Made by a program: the position numbers and the translations under genes. A stretch of DNA of 40,945 bases from the NCBI GenBank assembly GCA_002753095.1, contig PDZU01000003.1, positions 1 to 40,945 on the forward strand. The letters are read 5' to 3'. The notes beneath the pieces were generated by a model. The model did not search any database and was not told the origin of the DNA. It saw only the letters and a program-made list of their open reading frames with translations. This DNA is from Magnetococcales bacterium (GTDB taxonomy: Bacteria > Pseudomonadota > Magnetococcia > Magnetococcales > Magnetaquicoccaceae). This document shows positions 1 through 7,443 of the stretch, one piece after another. Positions within the stretch are counted from its first letter, which is position 1. Each line of letters opens with the position of its first letter.

Positions 1-10
1 CGTTAAAAGT

Positions 11-170
11 CGGGCTCCGCCCTCCCAAAGAGTGCCCCTGCGGGGCACAGATTTGGGCGCGCTGCGCAGATTTACTGCGTAAATCTGCTTCGGTAAAAGC
101 GCGCCATTACAAGCAGGGCTTTGCCCTGCACCCAGCAGGGGCGATGATCGCCCCTGCACCCCGCAAAAAT
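11..170. repeat. Array of consecutive small perfect hairpins (REP-like/terminator-like)
   Basis: Non-coding stretch downstream of purH. Perfect inverted repeats follow one another: 32-38/42-48 (7 bp, loop TGC); 66-74/80-88 (9 bp) nested inside 56-63/98-105 (8 bp); 113-119/123-129 (7 bp, loop TTT); and 135-145/147-157 (11 bp, one-base loop). The last hairpin runs into CACCCCGCAAAAAT. Positions 151-170 match positions 19983-20002, the right arm and tail of the feo terminator hairpin, at 18 of 20 bases, so the two places share a repeat family. I see no ORF of substance here. The + strand polarity of the A/T tail suggests it ends a + strand transcript coming from left of the window, convergent with purH. 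Confidence 0.75.
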
Positions 171-194
171 GAACAGCATGAACTTACAGAGACA

Positions 195-1817
195 TCAATG
201 ACGAAAATGCCGAACACCCGTAAACAACATCGCCATATTATGCGCATTGGCAGCGGCAATCACCTCCTCATCCCGTACCGAACCACCGGGCTGAATCACC
301 GCCGTCGCCCCAGCTTCAGCAGCAGCATCAATACCATCCCGAAAAGGGAAAAAAGCATCCGAAGCCAACACCGAACCCACCACCGCCCCACCAGACGGAA
401 TAACCTGCCCCAAAGACCGCGCCGCCTCGCCCGCCTTCCAAACAGCAATGCGCGAAGCATCCACCCGACTCATCTGCCCGGCCCCAACCCCTACCGTACA
501 CAAATCCCGTGCATAAACAATGGCATTGGACTTGACAAACTTCACCACCTTCCAGGCAAACTCCAAATCACGCAACTCTGCCACACTGGGCTGACGCTCG
601 GTCACCACCCGCAACTCATTCCGACGCAACAACAAAGTATCCCGCTCCTGCACCAACAACCCACCCATCACCCGCTTCATCTCCATCATCGTCCACTCCG
701 GCGCAACCCGACCGGATGAACCAGAAACAACCCCCTGCGTGGCCAACAACCGCACATTCTTTTTGGCAGCAAAAAGCGCCAAGGCATCGTCATCAAAAGA
801 AGGAGCAATCACCGCCTCGACAAACATGGCCGTCATCTCCTGAGCCAACACACCATCAACAGACCGATTGCAGGCAATGATGCCACCAAAAGCCGAGGTG
901 CGATCACAATCCCGCGCCCGATGATAAGCCAACAACAGGTTGTCACCAGAAGCAACACCACACGGGTTGGCATGCTTGACAATCACCACCGTCGGCTCCT
1001 GAAACTCCTGCACCAACTCCATGGCACCGTTGGCATCATGGATGTTGTTGAAGGAAAGCTCCTTGCCCTGCAACTGCTCAGCCCTGGCCAACGAAGGACG
1101 GGCAATGGGACCAGGTTCCGTGTAAAAGGCAGCCAATTGATGCGGGTTCTCACCATAACGCATCGATTGCCGCTTGTGGAACTGCATGGTCAACGTGTTG
1201 GGGAAAAGCTGCGGTACCCCCTCCTCATCCAACGAAGAAAGCCAGTTGCTGATCGCACCATCATACGCCGCAGTACGCGCAAAACAGGTCCGCGCCAAAA
1301 CCGCATTGCGCTCCACCGTCACCGCACCACCCTGGGCATCCATCTCAGCCAACACCACAGCATAGTCACGCGGGTCAACAATCACCGTCACATGACGGTA
1401 GTTCTTGGCAGCCGAACGCAACATGGAAGGACCACCAATGTCAATGTTCTCAATGGCCTCCTCCAAAGTGCAATCAGTACGGGCCACCGTGGCCTCGAAA
1501 GGATACAGATTGACCACCACCATATCGATGGGCTGAATGCCATGCTCCGCCATCTGCGCCAAATGGGCCGGATTGTCACGTACCCCCAACAAACCACCAT
1601 GAATCTTGGGATGCAAGGTCTTGACCCGACCATCCAACATCTCCGGAAAACCGGTAAACTCCGCCACATCCTTGACCGGCAACCCCAATTGCTGCAAAGC
1701 CCGGGCAGTGCCACCAGTCGATAAAATTTCTACCCCATGACGAACCAGACCAGCCGCAAACTCACCCAATCCATTCTTGTCGGAAACACTGATCAATGCA
1801 CGTTTAATGATGGCCAT
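195..1817 (-). CDS. purH: Bifunctional AICAR transformylase / IMP cyclohydrolase PurH
   Basis: Catalyses the last two steps of de novo purine synthesis in the cytoplasm: formylation of AICAR with 10-formyl-THF, then ring closure to IMP. At 540 residues it is close to the family's usual size. The N-terminal MGS-like cyclohydrolase domain (about 1-150) has ISVSDK, the LSTGGT motif near 32-37, and [14 protein letters not shown] near 62-75. The transformylase domain carries [13 protein letters not shown] (215-227), the catalytic Lys-His of VKHANPCG (about 280-287) and a [10 protein letters not shown] motif. It is the last gene of a three-gene minus-strand run with rsmB 53 bp upstream, an rsmB-purH neighbourhood common in proteobacteria. 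Nothing looks broken. Confidence 0.97.
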   Translation of the reverse strand: MAIIKRALISVSDKNGLGEFAAGLVRHGVEILSTGGTARALQQLGLPVKDVAEFTGFPEMLDGRVKTLHPKIHGGLLGVRDNPAHLAQMAEHGIQPIDMVVVNLYPFEATVARTDCTLEEAIENIDIGGPSMLRSAAKNYRHVTVIVDPRDYAVVLAEMDAQGGAVTVERNAVLARTCFARTAAYDGAISNWLSSLDEEGVPQLFPNTLTMQFHKRQSMRYGENPHQLAAFYTEPGPIARPSLARAEQLQGKELSFNNIHDANGAMELVQEFQEPTVVIVKHANPCGVASGDNLLLAYHRARDCDRTSAFGGIIACNRSVDGVLAQEMTAMFVEAVIAPSFDDDALALFAAKKNVRLLATQGVVSGSSGRVAPEWTMMEMKRVMGGLLVQERDTLLLRRNELRVVTERQPSVAELRDLEFAWKVVKFVKSNAIVYARDLCTVGVGAGQMSRVDASRIAVWKAGEAARSLGQVIPSGGAVVGSVLASDAFFPFRDGIDAAAEAGATAVIQPGGSVRDEEVIAAANAHNMAMLFTGVRHFRH

Positions 1818-1849
1818 GGTTTGTCACTCCTGAGTACACAAAGGGAAAC

Positions 1850-1865
1850 AGCCCCAACCGGGGCT
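1850..1865 (-). other. Short hairpin between rsmB and purH
   Basis: AGCCCC (1850-1855) and GGGGCT (1860-1865) form a 6-bp stem with a 4-base loop, five bases beyond the rsmB stop codon on the minus strand. Only GTTT follows in the direction of transcription. It could be a weak terminator or attenuator before purH, or an RNA-processing or stability stem. Confidence 0.4.
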
Positions 1866-1870
1866 TTTAA

Positions 1871-3157
1871 TCACACCAACCGCTGCAACAGGGCCGCAAA
1901 AAAACCATCGCTACCCGCTTGATGCGGCAACAAAGAAAACATGCAACCAGTCGCCACTAAGCCAAACGGCAGAGACAGTACCATGCCGCGAAATGCACGG
2001 TTGTCCGCCAGAAAGGCATCCACCACCGCCTGATTCTCGCGGGCCAACAGCGAACAGGTCACATACAAAAGGCGTCCACCCGGACGCAGCAAACGAGAAC
2101 CCGCCTCCAACAAGGCACACTGGCGGTAATGGTACGCTTCAACCTGGGCAGAGTGCAACCGCCATTTGATCTCTGGATGACGACGCAGCGTGCCACTGCC
2201 ACTGCAGGGAACATCCACCAATACCGCATCGGCTCTGTTTTCCCACGCCTGCAGCACCTTGTCCCGCTCATGACGCACCGCCACCGTGCGCACAATACGC
2301 GCGCCCGCCCGCTTGGCGCGCGCGCCAAGCCGGGCCAAACGCTCCGCCTCATTGTCTACCGCTACAATCTGACCCCGATTGTGCATCAAGGCCGCCAAAT
2401 GCAAGGTTTTGCCACCACCACCCGCACACAGATCAACCACCAACTCCCCCGGCCTGGGCTGCAACAACGGCGTCATCAACTGACTGCCCTCATCCTGCAC
2501 CTCAAACCAACCCTGTTGAAACGCAGCCAACCCCTGCAAGGGATAATGCTGCCCCAAACGCAGACCGTGCGGCGCATGGGGCGTTGCCTGAACCTGCATG
2601 CCCTGCCCCTGCAACGCAACCATTACTTGGTCACGCTCGGCCCGCAGCGTGTTAACCCGCAAATCAACACGGGCAGGCTGCAGCAAAGCCAACCCCAACG
2701 CATAAGCCTCCTCACTACCCCACTGCTGCGACCACTGCACCCACAACCAATCCGGCAGAGAAAGCGCCTCGGCTGGCGTCAAGGGCGTGTGCGGAATGGC
2801 ATCCGGCACCCGCTCCACCCCCAACAAACGGGCCAAACGCTGCCAACCAGCCAACACCTGCCACCCCTCGCACCGCTGCACGGCAGCAGCCTGCGCCAAC
2901 TGTTCGCTATCCGGCCGCACACCCTCAGGCAAAAACGCCTGCACCCTGGCCTGCAACAAACGACGATGGCGCAATACCTGATAGACCAAGTCACTGATGG
3001 CAGCACGCTCCTGCGAACCGGTGCGGTGTTGGCGAAAATGGCGCTCCAACAGTTGATCCGCCCCAGGCAGACGAACAGTGTCACTCCCCGGATGGGAAAA
3101 GTCCGGCAAAATGGCCTGCAGCAGTTGGCTCGCACCCTGAATGACAGGATCGGTCAT
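1871..3157 (-). CDS. rsmB: 16S rRNA (cytosine-C5) methyltransferase RsmB-like
   Basis: Predicted to transfer a methyl group from SAM to C5 of a cytosine of 16S rRNA (C967 in E. coli). The 428-residue protein has a NusB-like helical N-terminal domain (about 1-125) and a Rossmann methyltransferase domain. Visible motifs are the SAM-binding VDLCAGGGGKT, the motif IV cysteine in VDVPCSGSGTLRRHPEIKW (C318) and the motif VI cysteine in LYVTCSLL (C368), which together form the two-cysteine m5C signature. The ORF stays open 114 bases further upstream, but that extension runs into the permease gene and is Cys/Gly-rich. The ATG at 3157 overlaps the upstream stop by one base (TAATG), so I chose it; this implies translational coupling. 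Confidence 0.92.
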   Translation of the reverse strand: MTDPVIQGASQLLQAILPDFSHPGSDTVRLPGADQLLERHFRQHRTGSQERAAISDLVYQVLRHRRLLQARVQAFLPEGVRPDSEQLAQAAAVQRCEGWQVLAGWQRLARLLGVERVPDAIPHTPLTPAEALSLPDWLWVQWSQQWGSEEAYALGLALLQPARVDLRVNTLRAERDQVMVALQGQGMQVQATPHAPHGLRLGQHYPLQGLAAFQQGWFEVQDEGSQLMTPLLQPRPGELVVDLCAGGGGKTLHLAALMHNRGQIVAVDNEAERLARLGARAKRAGARIVRTVAVRHERDKVLQAWENRADAVLVDVPCSGSGTLRRHPEIKWRLHSAQVEAYHYRQCALLEAGSRLLRPGGRLLYVTCSLLARENQAVVDAFLADNRAFRGMVLSLPFGLVATGCMFSLLPHQAGSDGFFAALLQRLV

Positions 3158-4233
3158 TAAAGCCCACCCGCCAAAACAGAAACCTTTGCACGGGGCAGAA
3201 TGAATACCTCCAGCACACTCTTGACCAGCACCATCAGAGGGACAGCAAAAAATACACCAACCACCCCCCACAATGAACCAAAAAGAAGCACCGCCAGCAT
3301 GATGGTGGTGGGATGGATGCGTACCGTCCCACCCAAAATCAAAGGAGCAACAATGTTGCCGTCAATCAGTTGCAAAACGCCGTAGACAATCAAAGGATTG
3401 GCCGCCTCCCAACTGACCCCCCACTGAAAAATGCCCAACACAATGACCGGAATGGTCACCACAGCCAAACCCAAAAAAGGGATCAAAACCGATAACCCCG
3501 TGAGCAGGCCAACAATGAACGCATAACGAAAATCAATCAGAGAAAAACAGATATAACTGACCACAGCCAGCAACATCATCTCCCAGAATTTGCCATGTAC
3601 ATACCCACCCACACCAGCGTTGACCTCGTGCAATACCCGATCCAGCAAACCCCGCTCCCCAGGCAGATACCGGGAAAAGGCAGCCAGCAGCGGATCTTTG
3701 TCCTTCATGAAGAAAAAAACCAGAAAGGGCACCAGCAACAGATAAAGCGCCAACGAGATCAACCCCGGCACACCACGCAGCAAAAAGGTAACCGACTTGG
3801 CCAGCCACTCCTGCGAATTATCCACCAGATAAACCAGTACACTCTCCAACTGTTCTGGATTGAGAAACCCGGCGGCAGACTCGGTCATCTGGCGGGAAAG
3901 CTGCTTGAAAGTGCTGGTAATGCGGGGCATCTCCTCGGAAATGCGCGCCAACTCCACCACCAAATGGGGCAAAAGCACAAAAAGCACCAGATTGAGCACA
4001 AGCAGGAAAATGCCAAACACCAGCCAGACCGCCAACCAACGCGGCAAACGGAGCCGACACAGAGCACGGATAATGCCTTCCAGCAAATAGGCAATCACCA
4101 AGGCCGTAAAATAGGGCGCCAACGCCTGCCCAAAAAAATAGATGGCCAAACTGCCCAACAGCAAAACCAACAGCAATCCAGCTACCTGGGGATCGCGCAG
4201 ACGATGCAACCACTGTTCAAAAGGATTTTCCAT
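3157..4233 (-). CDS. AI-2E family transporter (PerM/UPF0118-type) inner-membrane protein
   Basis: Polytopic membrane protein of about 358 residues, typical for the AI-2E/PerM family. Members have been linked to autoinducer export, Na+/H+ antiport or general permease roles, so the substrate cannot be told from sequence. Hydrophobic segments lie near residues 18-50, 58-85, 145-175 and in several C-terminal stretches. Family-like motifs include FFGQALAPYFTALVIAYLLEG near the N terminus and FLVFFFMKD, and the LTGLSVLIPFLG and IHPTTIMLAVLLFGSLWGVVGVFFAVPL segments are characteristic. An in-frame TTG lies two codons upstream of the ATG at 4233; no strong Shine-Dalgarno is visible for either. It is the first gene of the permease-rsmB-purH run. 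Confidence 0.9.
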   Translation of the reverse strand: MENPFEQWLHRLRDPQVAGLLLVLLLGSLAIYFFGQALAPYFTALVIAYLLEGIIRALCRLRLPRWLAVWLVFGIFLLVLNLVLFVLLPHLVVELARISEEMPRITSTFKQLSRQMTESAAGFLNPEQLESVLVYLVDNSQEWLAKSVTFLLRGVPGLISLALYLLLVPFLVFFFMKDKDPLLAAFSRYLPGERGLLDRVLHEVNAGVGGYVHGKFWEMMLLAVVSYICFSLIDFRYAFIVGLLTGLSVLIPFLGLAVVTIPVIVLGIFQWGVSWEAANPLIVYGVLQLIDGNIVAPLILGGTVRIHPTTIMLAVLLFGSLWGVVGVFFAVPLMVLVKSVLEVFILPRAKVSVLAGGL

Positions 4234-4239
4234 ATTCAA

Positions 4240-4550
4240 TCAACCACGCGCCATCCAATAGTGAGTCTTCTGTTGCAGCCAAGCGCTGCATCCTCGTAAA
4301 ACCCTCCCCAAATCGAAAAGATATGCCCCGCCACCAGGAGAAAGTCAGGATAGGACGCAGCACGGCAAGATGCAACCAAACACCACACACCCGCCTGCCC
4401 CAGCTTCATTTTTTCTTGCTGGCATGCAAAAGCCTGTGTTAGTGTGCAAACGGTTGTCGCGTGCAGAAGTAGGGTGCAGTTTGTCAACAAACGTTAACAA
4501 CACACCCTTCATCCACTACCCTGACCTCTCCATATCCTGATGAAGCCAGC
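4240..4550. other. 311-bp divergent intergenic region, no convincing gene
   Basis: Lies between the divergently transcribed permease and exported-protein genes. The longest ORF, 84 codons on the minus strand, has no recognisable composition or ribosome-binding site and overlaps the permease start, so I treat it as spurious. The region must hold both promoters, but I cannot place -35/-10 pairs confidently. The palindrome at 4479-4492 is the only clear structure. Confidence 0.5.
4479..4492. promoter_or_regulatory. Palindrome, candidate operator upstream of the exported protein
   Basis: GTTTGT (4479-4484) and ACAAAC (4487-4492) are perfect inverted 6-mers around CA, followed directly by the palindrome GTTAAC (4493-4498). 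The site lies about 60 bp upstream of the ATG at 4551 in an otherwise structureless region. Its size suits a dimeric repressor; the regulator is unknown. Confidence 0.35.
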
Positions 4551-5222
4551 ATGAAAACATTCGCGCCTCCCGAAAAAAAGGGACTATGCATCGCCGCAAT
4601 GGTGGTGTTCGCGGCCACTGCGGCCCAGGCAGAACCCCGCTCTTGCCCCCAACACAGAGTGCAGGGCATGCTGCTCTCCGCCTCCCTCAACAGCCGCTTG
4701 CACATCTTGGCACCAGCAGACTCCGTCACCCCCCTGGAGGCAGCGCAAGATGCCCTTGCGGAAGGACTGCAACTGCAAGCAGATGCGGAACTCTCCTGGT
4801 CTTCCGACGCGGCAGTGACCATTCAGCAGGCAGACAACAACCACGCGCCCCCCAAAAAACAGACAACCAGCCCCGATGCCCCCGTTGCGCTCACCCTTCT
4901 GCAAAGTTTCTATCAGGATCTGCGCGTGGCCGGATTGATGCTGCAATCCACCCTGAACAGCGCCATGCACGACAGCACACCAACCGTGGAAACCTCCTTC
5001 GCCAGCAGCACCAACAAAGCAGGATCAGAAACACCCCCCTTTCCCACGCCAGAACAGATGGGAGTGGCCGTCAGCTACATGGTTGTTCCCGGCGTTTCAG
5101 CTGATCTGAACTATCGCCTGCAAAACAGCGCCGAGGCAAAGAGAATCTACAACGATCTGGCCAATACCGGCGCCAATGTCACCGCTCACGAACTCTCCGC
5201 CGGTGTGCGCTTTGAGTTTTAA
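4551..5222 (+). CDS. Exported protein with porin-like C-terminal beta-strand region
   Basis: I do not recognise a named family. The 223-residue product begins with a positively charged, hydrophobic signal-like segment (about residues 9-27, ending AATAAQAEP), so it is probably exported. The middle is low in complexity, rich in Ala, Ser, Thr and Gln, with a helical stretch around 115-140. The last 60 residues alternate hydrophobic and polar positions (GVAVSYMVV, VSADLNYRL) and end in LSAGVRFEF, the terminal-Phe ending typical of outer-membrane beta-barrels. It could be a small barrel, or a remnant keeping only the last strands of a porin. The start is supported by its position before the signal peptide; the ribosome-binding site is weak. 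Confidence 0.65.
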   Translation: MKTFAPPEKKGLCIAAMVVFAATAAQAEPRSCPQHRVQGMLLSASLNSRLHILAPADSVTPLEAAQDALAEGLQLQADAELSWSSDAAVTIQQADNNHAPPKKQTTSPDAPVALTLLQSFYQDLRVAGLMLQSTLNSAMHDSTPTVETSFASSTNKAGSETPPFPTPEQMGVAVSYMVVPGVSADLNYRLQNSAEAKRIYNDLANTGANVTAHELSAGVRFEF

Positions 5223-5236
5223 TGCAGACCTGTCAT

Positions 5237-6067
5237 TTACGCCCGCCTCCCCACCCACACCACCCTCCCGACAATCACCACCCGCTGCGTCTGCTCCGCC
5301 GCAACGGTTTGTGCTGCATAAGCCGCATTGTCACTCTGAATGGTCAATGAACCATCAAAACCAAACTGGAGCCGCTTGGCAATCAGTTCCTGACCGCGCA
5401 GCAGCACATAAATGGCATCACTGCCCGCCGGTTTATGCCGCGCCTCCGGCGTAAAACCCCGCCGGTCCAATAACAACAGATCGCCCTCCTTCAAGGTTGG
5501 CTCCATGCTGTCCCCCGTGACCTGCACCAACGCCAACTCCTGAGTATCCAACCCCATGACCTGCTCAATCCAACTGACCTTGAAAGAGAGATGATCCACC
5601 AACTGTTCGTTCTGCAACAACTGACTACCACCCATCCGCATGCCATAACAGGGCACATGGCAATATTCATCCCGATGCACCCGGTACTGTTCACCCATCT
5701 CCTCTACCGGGGCCGCAGACTGCTGCTTGTTGCTACACCCCTCCTGACTGGAATCCATCTCCTGTGGCAGCGTGACATAACTCAGGTAGCCATGCCGTGG
5801 CCTGCCATTGTCCACCGACCGACTCAGATCCAAACGCTGCGGCCCGCGCCCGGTCAATAACCAATTGATCGAAATATCCGTATATTGCGCAATCTTTAAT
5901 AGCGTTTTGGTCTGTGGCATGGCCCGATTGCGCCACATACCTGCAAAGGTGGACTTGCCAATGCCAATGCGTTCGGCCCACGGATAGGGCTCCTCATCCC
6001 CGATCACCTGTGCAAGCCGGTCATGAAAATCAGGATCAAACGCCTGATTCAGCGAAAAATTGTCCAT
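5237..6067 (-). CDS. Phage CI-like repressor: XRE-type helix-turn-helix plus S24 (LexA-like) peptidase domain
   Basis: Predicted DNA-binding repressor of 276 residues. An N-terminal helix-turn-helix region (about 13-73) contains the GIGKSTFAGMWRNRAMPQTKTL segment and ends in INWLLTGRG, as in phage CI/Mu-like repressors. The C-terminal S24 domain has the serine motif GDSMEPTLKEGD (Ser187) and the general-base lysine in IYVLLRGQELIAKRL (Lys231). Where cleavable relatives carry Ala-Gly, this one shows GMRMGGSQ, so autocleavage is uncertain. The ATG at 6067 has GGAG in its leader; the ORF could extend 17 codons upstream without a better site. It is divergent from the small-ORF/mor/DUF1804 genes across a region full of repeated GTTCGT/ACGAAC motifs, the expected arrangement of a lysogeny switch. 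Confidence 0.88.
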   Translation of the reverse strand: MDNFSLNQAFDPDFHDRLAQVIGDEEPYPWAERIGIGKSTFAGMWRNRAMPQTKTLLKIAQYTDISINWLLTGRGPQRLDLSRSVDNGRPRHGYLSYVTLPQEMDSSQEGCSNKQQSAAPVEEMGEQYRVHRDEYCHVPCYGMRMGGSQLLQNEQLVDHLSFKVSWIEQVMGLDTQELALVQVTGDSMEPTLKEGDLLLLDRRGFTPEARHKPAGSDAIYVLLRGQELIAKRLQFGFDGSLTIQSDNAAYAAQTVAAEQTQRVVIVGRVVWVGRRA

Positions 6068-6118
6068 GCCTTGCTCCCTGTTTGGGCCGAAAGATGAAGA
6101 AAACGAACCAGATCGCAA

Positions 6119-6140
6119 AAAAACGTACCAGTACGTTTTT
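6119..6140. promoter_or_regulatory. 22-bp perfect palindrome in the repressor/mor intergenic region
   Basis: AAAAACGTAC (6119-6128) is followed by CA and its perfect complement GTACGTTTTT (6131-6140). It sits immediately upstream of the -35 element of the rightward promoter and about 50 bp from the repressor start, so it could be an operator shared by both promoters. The ACGTAC core resembles the ACGAAC half-site. On the + strand its T-run could also make it a short terminator, but no gene reads into it. Confidence 0.55.
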
Positions 6141-6143
6141 CTG

Positions 6144-6173
6144 TTGACACAGTTCGTAAATTATTCGTATCTT
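6144..6173 (+). promoter_or_regulatory. Sigma70-type promoter of the rightward Mor operon
   Basis: TTGACA (6144-6149) is a perfect -35 hexamer, followed after 18 bp by TATCTT (6168-6173). GTTCGT and ATTCGT half-sites lie inside the spacer, so a repressor bound there would block RNA polymerase. The first gene starts at 6304, giving a leader of roughly 125 bases. Confidence 0.55.
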
Positions 6174-6303
6174 GTCACCAACGAGAAAAACGAACCATAA
6201 ACCGAACTAAACCTTCAATAATTTGCATCCTAAGGCTTTTTGCAGCTCGGTTTCAATGGTAATTGCGAATCTAGTGCGTAAATTTTAATACGAGGCTGGC
6301 AAG

Positions 6304-6606
6304 ATGAGGAAAAAACGAACCAAAACGACTCCGCACCCTCTTTCGGCACCAAAGCATGGCCAGGGAAGAGCAACCATGTACAGCAGGAAGCAGGCCCGTC
6401 GGATCATGCGGGAGATCATTGCCCTCAGGAACCACGCCTCGACAGTTGCAGCGGAAGCACGGCAGAGCATACGGCGCATCTGTCAAACGGCCAACCACTT
6501 TCTGACCCAAAGAGAGGCCAGAATGGCCTGCCTGCTCCAGAGGTTGGCGCACCTTCAGCCACAGTCATGCGGATTGGCCACATCAACCAGGAAGGGATCA
6601 CAATGA
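6304..6606 (+). CDS. Small basic protein of the Mu-like module, function unknown
   Basis: The 100-residue product is rich in Arg and Lys, especially at the N terminus (MRKKRTK), and mainly helical, with a segment around 25-75 (SRKQARRIMREIIALRNHA and onward) that could form a short coiled coil. I recognise no family. It is probably real for two reasons: it is first behind the rightward promoter, and its stop codon overlaps the start of the mor gene as ATGA (6603-6606), the usual sign of translational coupling. A nucleic-acid-binding role fits the charge but is only an inference. Confidence 0.6.
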   Translation: MRKKRTKTTPHPLSAPKHGQGRATMYSRKQARRIMREIIALRNHASTVAAEARQSIRRICQTANHFLTQREARMACLLQRLAHLQPQSCGLATSTRKGSQ

Positions 6607-6995
6607 CCCATCAAACAGAACAGAGTCGCTTGGCGGAACTGGACAAGAATGATTTGACCCAACTCATGCGCGAGGTGGCAGACGTCATTGGACTTCCAGA
6701 TACACAAAAAATCGTACAACACTATCAGGGGACGCGCATTTTTATCCCTCGCCTGACCAAATGCCAGCACCACCTGAGTACCCTGCTGGGTATGGCGCAG
6801 GCCCGCTTGTTGAGCGAATATTTTGGCGGCGAAACGCTGACCATCCCACGCATGGCCAGCGTCCTGCGTCACCAGCGCAATCGGGAGATCATCCGCCGTT
6901 ACGACGCCGGAGAGACAGTGCGCACCCTGGCCCATGCCTATCAACTGACCGACCGACAAATCTATACCATCCTCACCTGTGGTGTGGCGGCATGA
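6603..6995 (+). CDS. Mor/C-type transcription activator (phage Mu middle-operon regulator family)
   Basis: The product has 130 residues, the size of phage Mu Mor. The family layout is clear: a dimerisation part with DVIGLPDTQKIVQHYQGTRIF then IPR, a linker with the second repeat-like segment EYFGGETLTIPR, and a C-terminal helix-turn-helix with RNREIIRRYDAGETVRTLA then QLTDRQIYTIL. In Mu, Mor switches on the middle promoter with host sigma70. The ATG at 6603 is preceded by GGAAGG and overlaps the previous stop. An in-frame ATG 12 codons upstream has no ribosome-binding site. It lies in an operon divergent from a CI-like repressor, with no Mu transposase nearby, so its target promoter is unknown. 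Confidence 0.88.
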   Translation: MTHQTEQSRLAELDKNDLTQLMREVADVIGLPDTQKIVQHYQGTRIFIPRLTKCQHHLSTLLGMAQARLLSEYFGGETLTIPRMASVLRHQRNREIIRRYDAGETVRTLAHAYQLTDRQIYTILTCGVAA

Positions 6996-7059
6996 ACCAT
7001 CGGCGCATGCAATGGTCCCGGTCAATTCCGATAACTTGCAGTGAATGGAGCAGTCGAAA

Positions 7060-7443
7060 ATGAGTGCAGCACTGGAACGTCAAGAACAGAACCAAGCCGA
7101 CAGTTGGCAACAGGCGGCCAACACCCTCTGGCAAGAGTATCTGCAGGCCCATCGTCTGGCCATGCACGCGTTGCTGCAAGAGGTCAGTGATCCATTGCAA
7201 CGGGTAGAAACCTTGGCAAAACTCTCCCTGGCCCTGGATCGTACCTTTCGGGCACTGGATCAGGGCAACAGCGCCCTGCCCCCCCTGCAGGTGGCCCGGC
7301 AGCTTCTGGAACGTCAAGCCGCCTTCATCCAAGAGCACTACCCCCGGCATCTGCCCGCTTTTTTGGAAATACTGGAACCTTTCGGCCTTTCGTTGTTGCA
7401 CGATGCCGCCTTTGCAAACCCGCCTGCTACGCCCAGCAGTTGA
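7060..7443 (+). CDS. DUF1804-like Mu-phage protein, C-terminal part only
   Basis: The 127-residue product resembles the C-terminal half of DUF1804 proteins of Mu-like phages. The pattern EYLQAHRLAMHALLQEVSDP, then RVETLAKLSLALDRTF and EHYPRHLPAFLEILEPFG, matches what I remember of that family. DUF1804 members normally begin with a helix-turn-helix for DNA binding; only about 20 charged residues precede the shared part here, so that domain is missing. The ATG at 7060 has GGAG nine bases upstream; another ATG five codons earlier lacks one. It follows mor by 64 bp on the same strand. The 3' end overlaps the convergent gene by 17 bp. The family assignment is from memory. Confidence 0.55.
   Translation: MSAALERQEQNQADSWQQAANTLWQEYLQAHRLAMHALLQEVSDPLQRVETLAKLSLALDRTFRALDQGNSALPPLQVARQLLERQAAFIQEHYPRHLPAFLEILEPFGLSLLHDAAFANPPATPSS

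Larger units (their letters stand above)
6100..6320. promoter_or_regulatory. Operator-like array of ACGAAC/GTTCGT half-sites
   Basis: Exact ACGAAC occurs at 6103-6108, 6190-6195 and 6315-6320, and its complement GTTCGT at 6152-6157. Near copies are ATTCGT at 6163-6168 and CCGAAC at 6202-6207. Two pairs are direct repeats about one helical turn apart (6152/6163 and 6190/6202). About 0.1 exact copies would be expected by chance in this length. Binding by the adjacent S24 repressor is inferred. Confidence 0.6.

Noticed and set aside
4236-4490. 84-codon minus-strand ORF upstream of the AI-2E-type permease
   Set aside because: Cys- and Trp-rich composition, no ribosome-binding site, and it overlaps the permease start; it looks like open frame in a promoter region.
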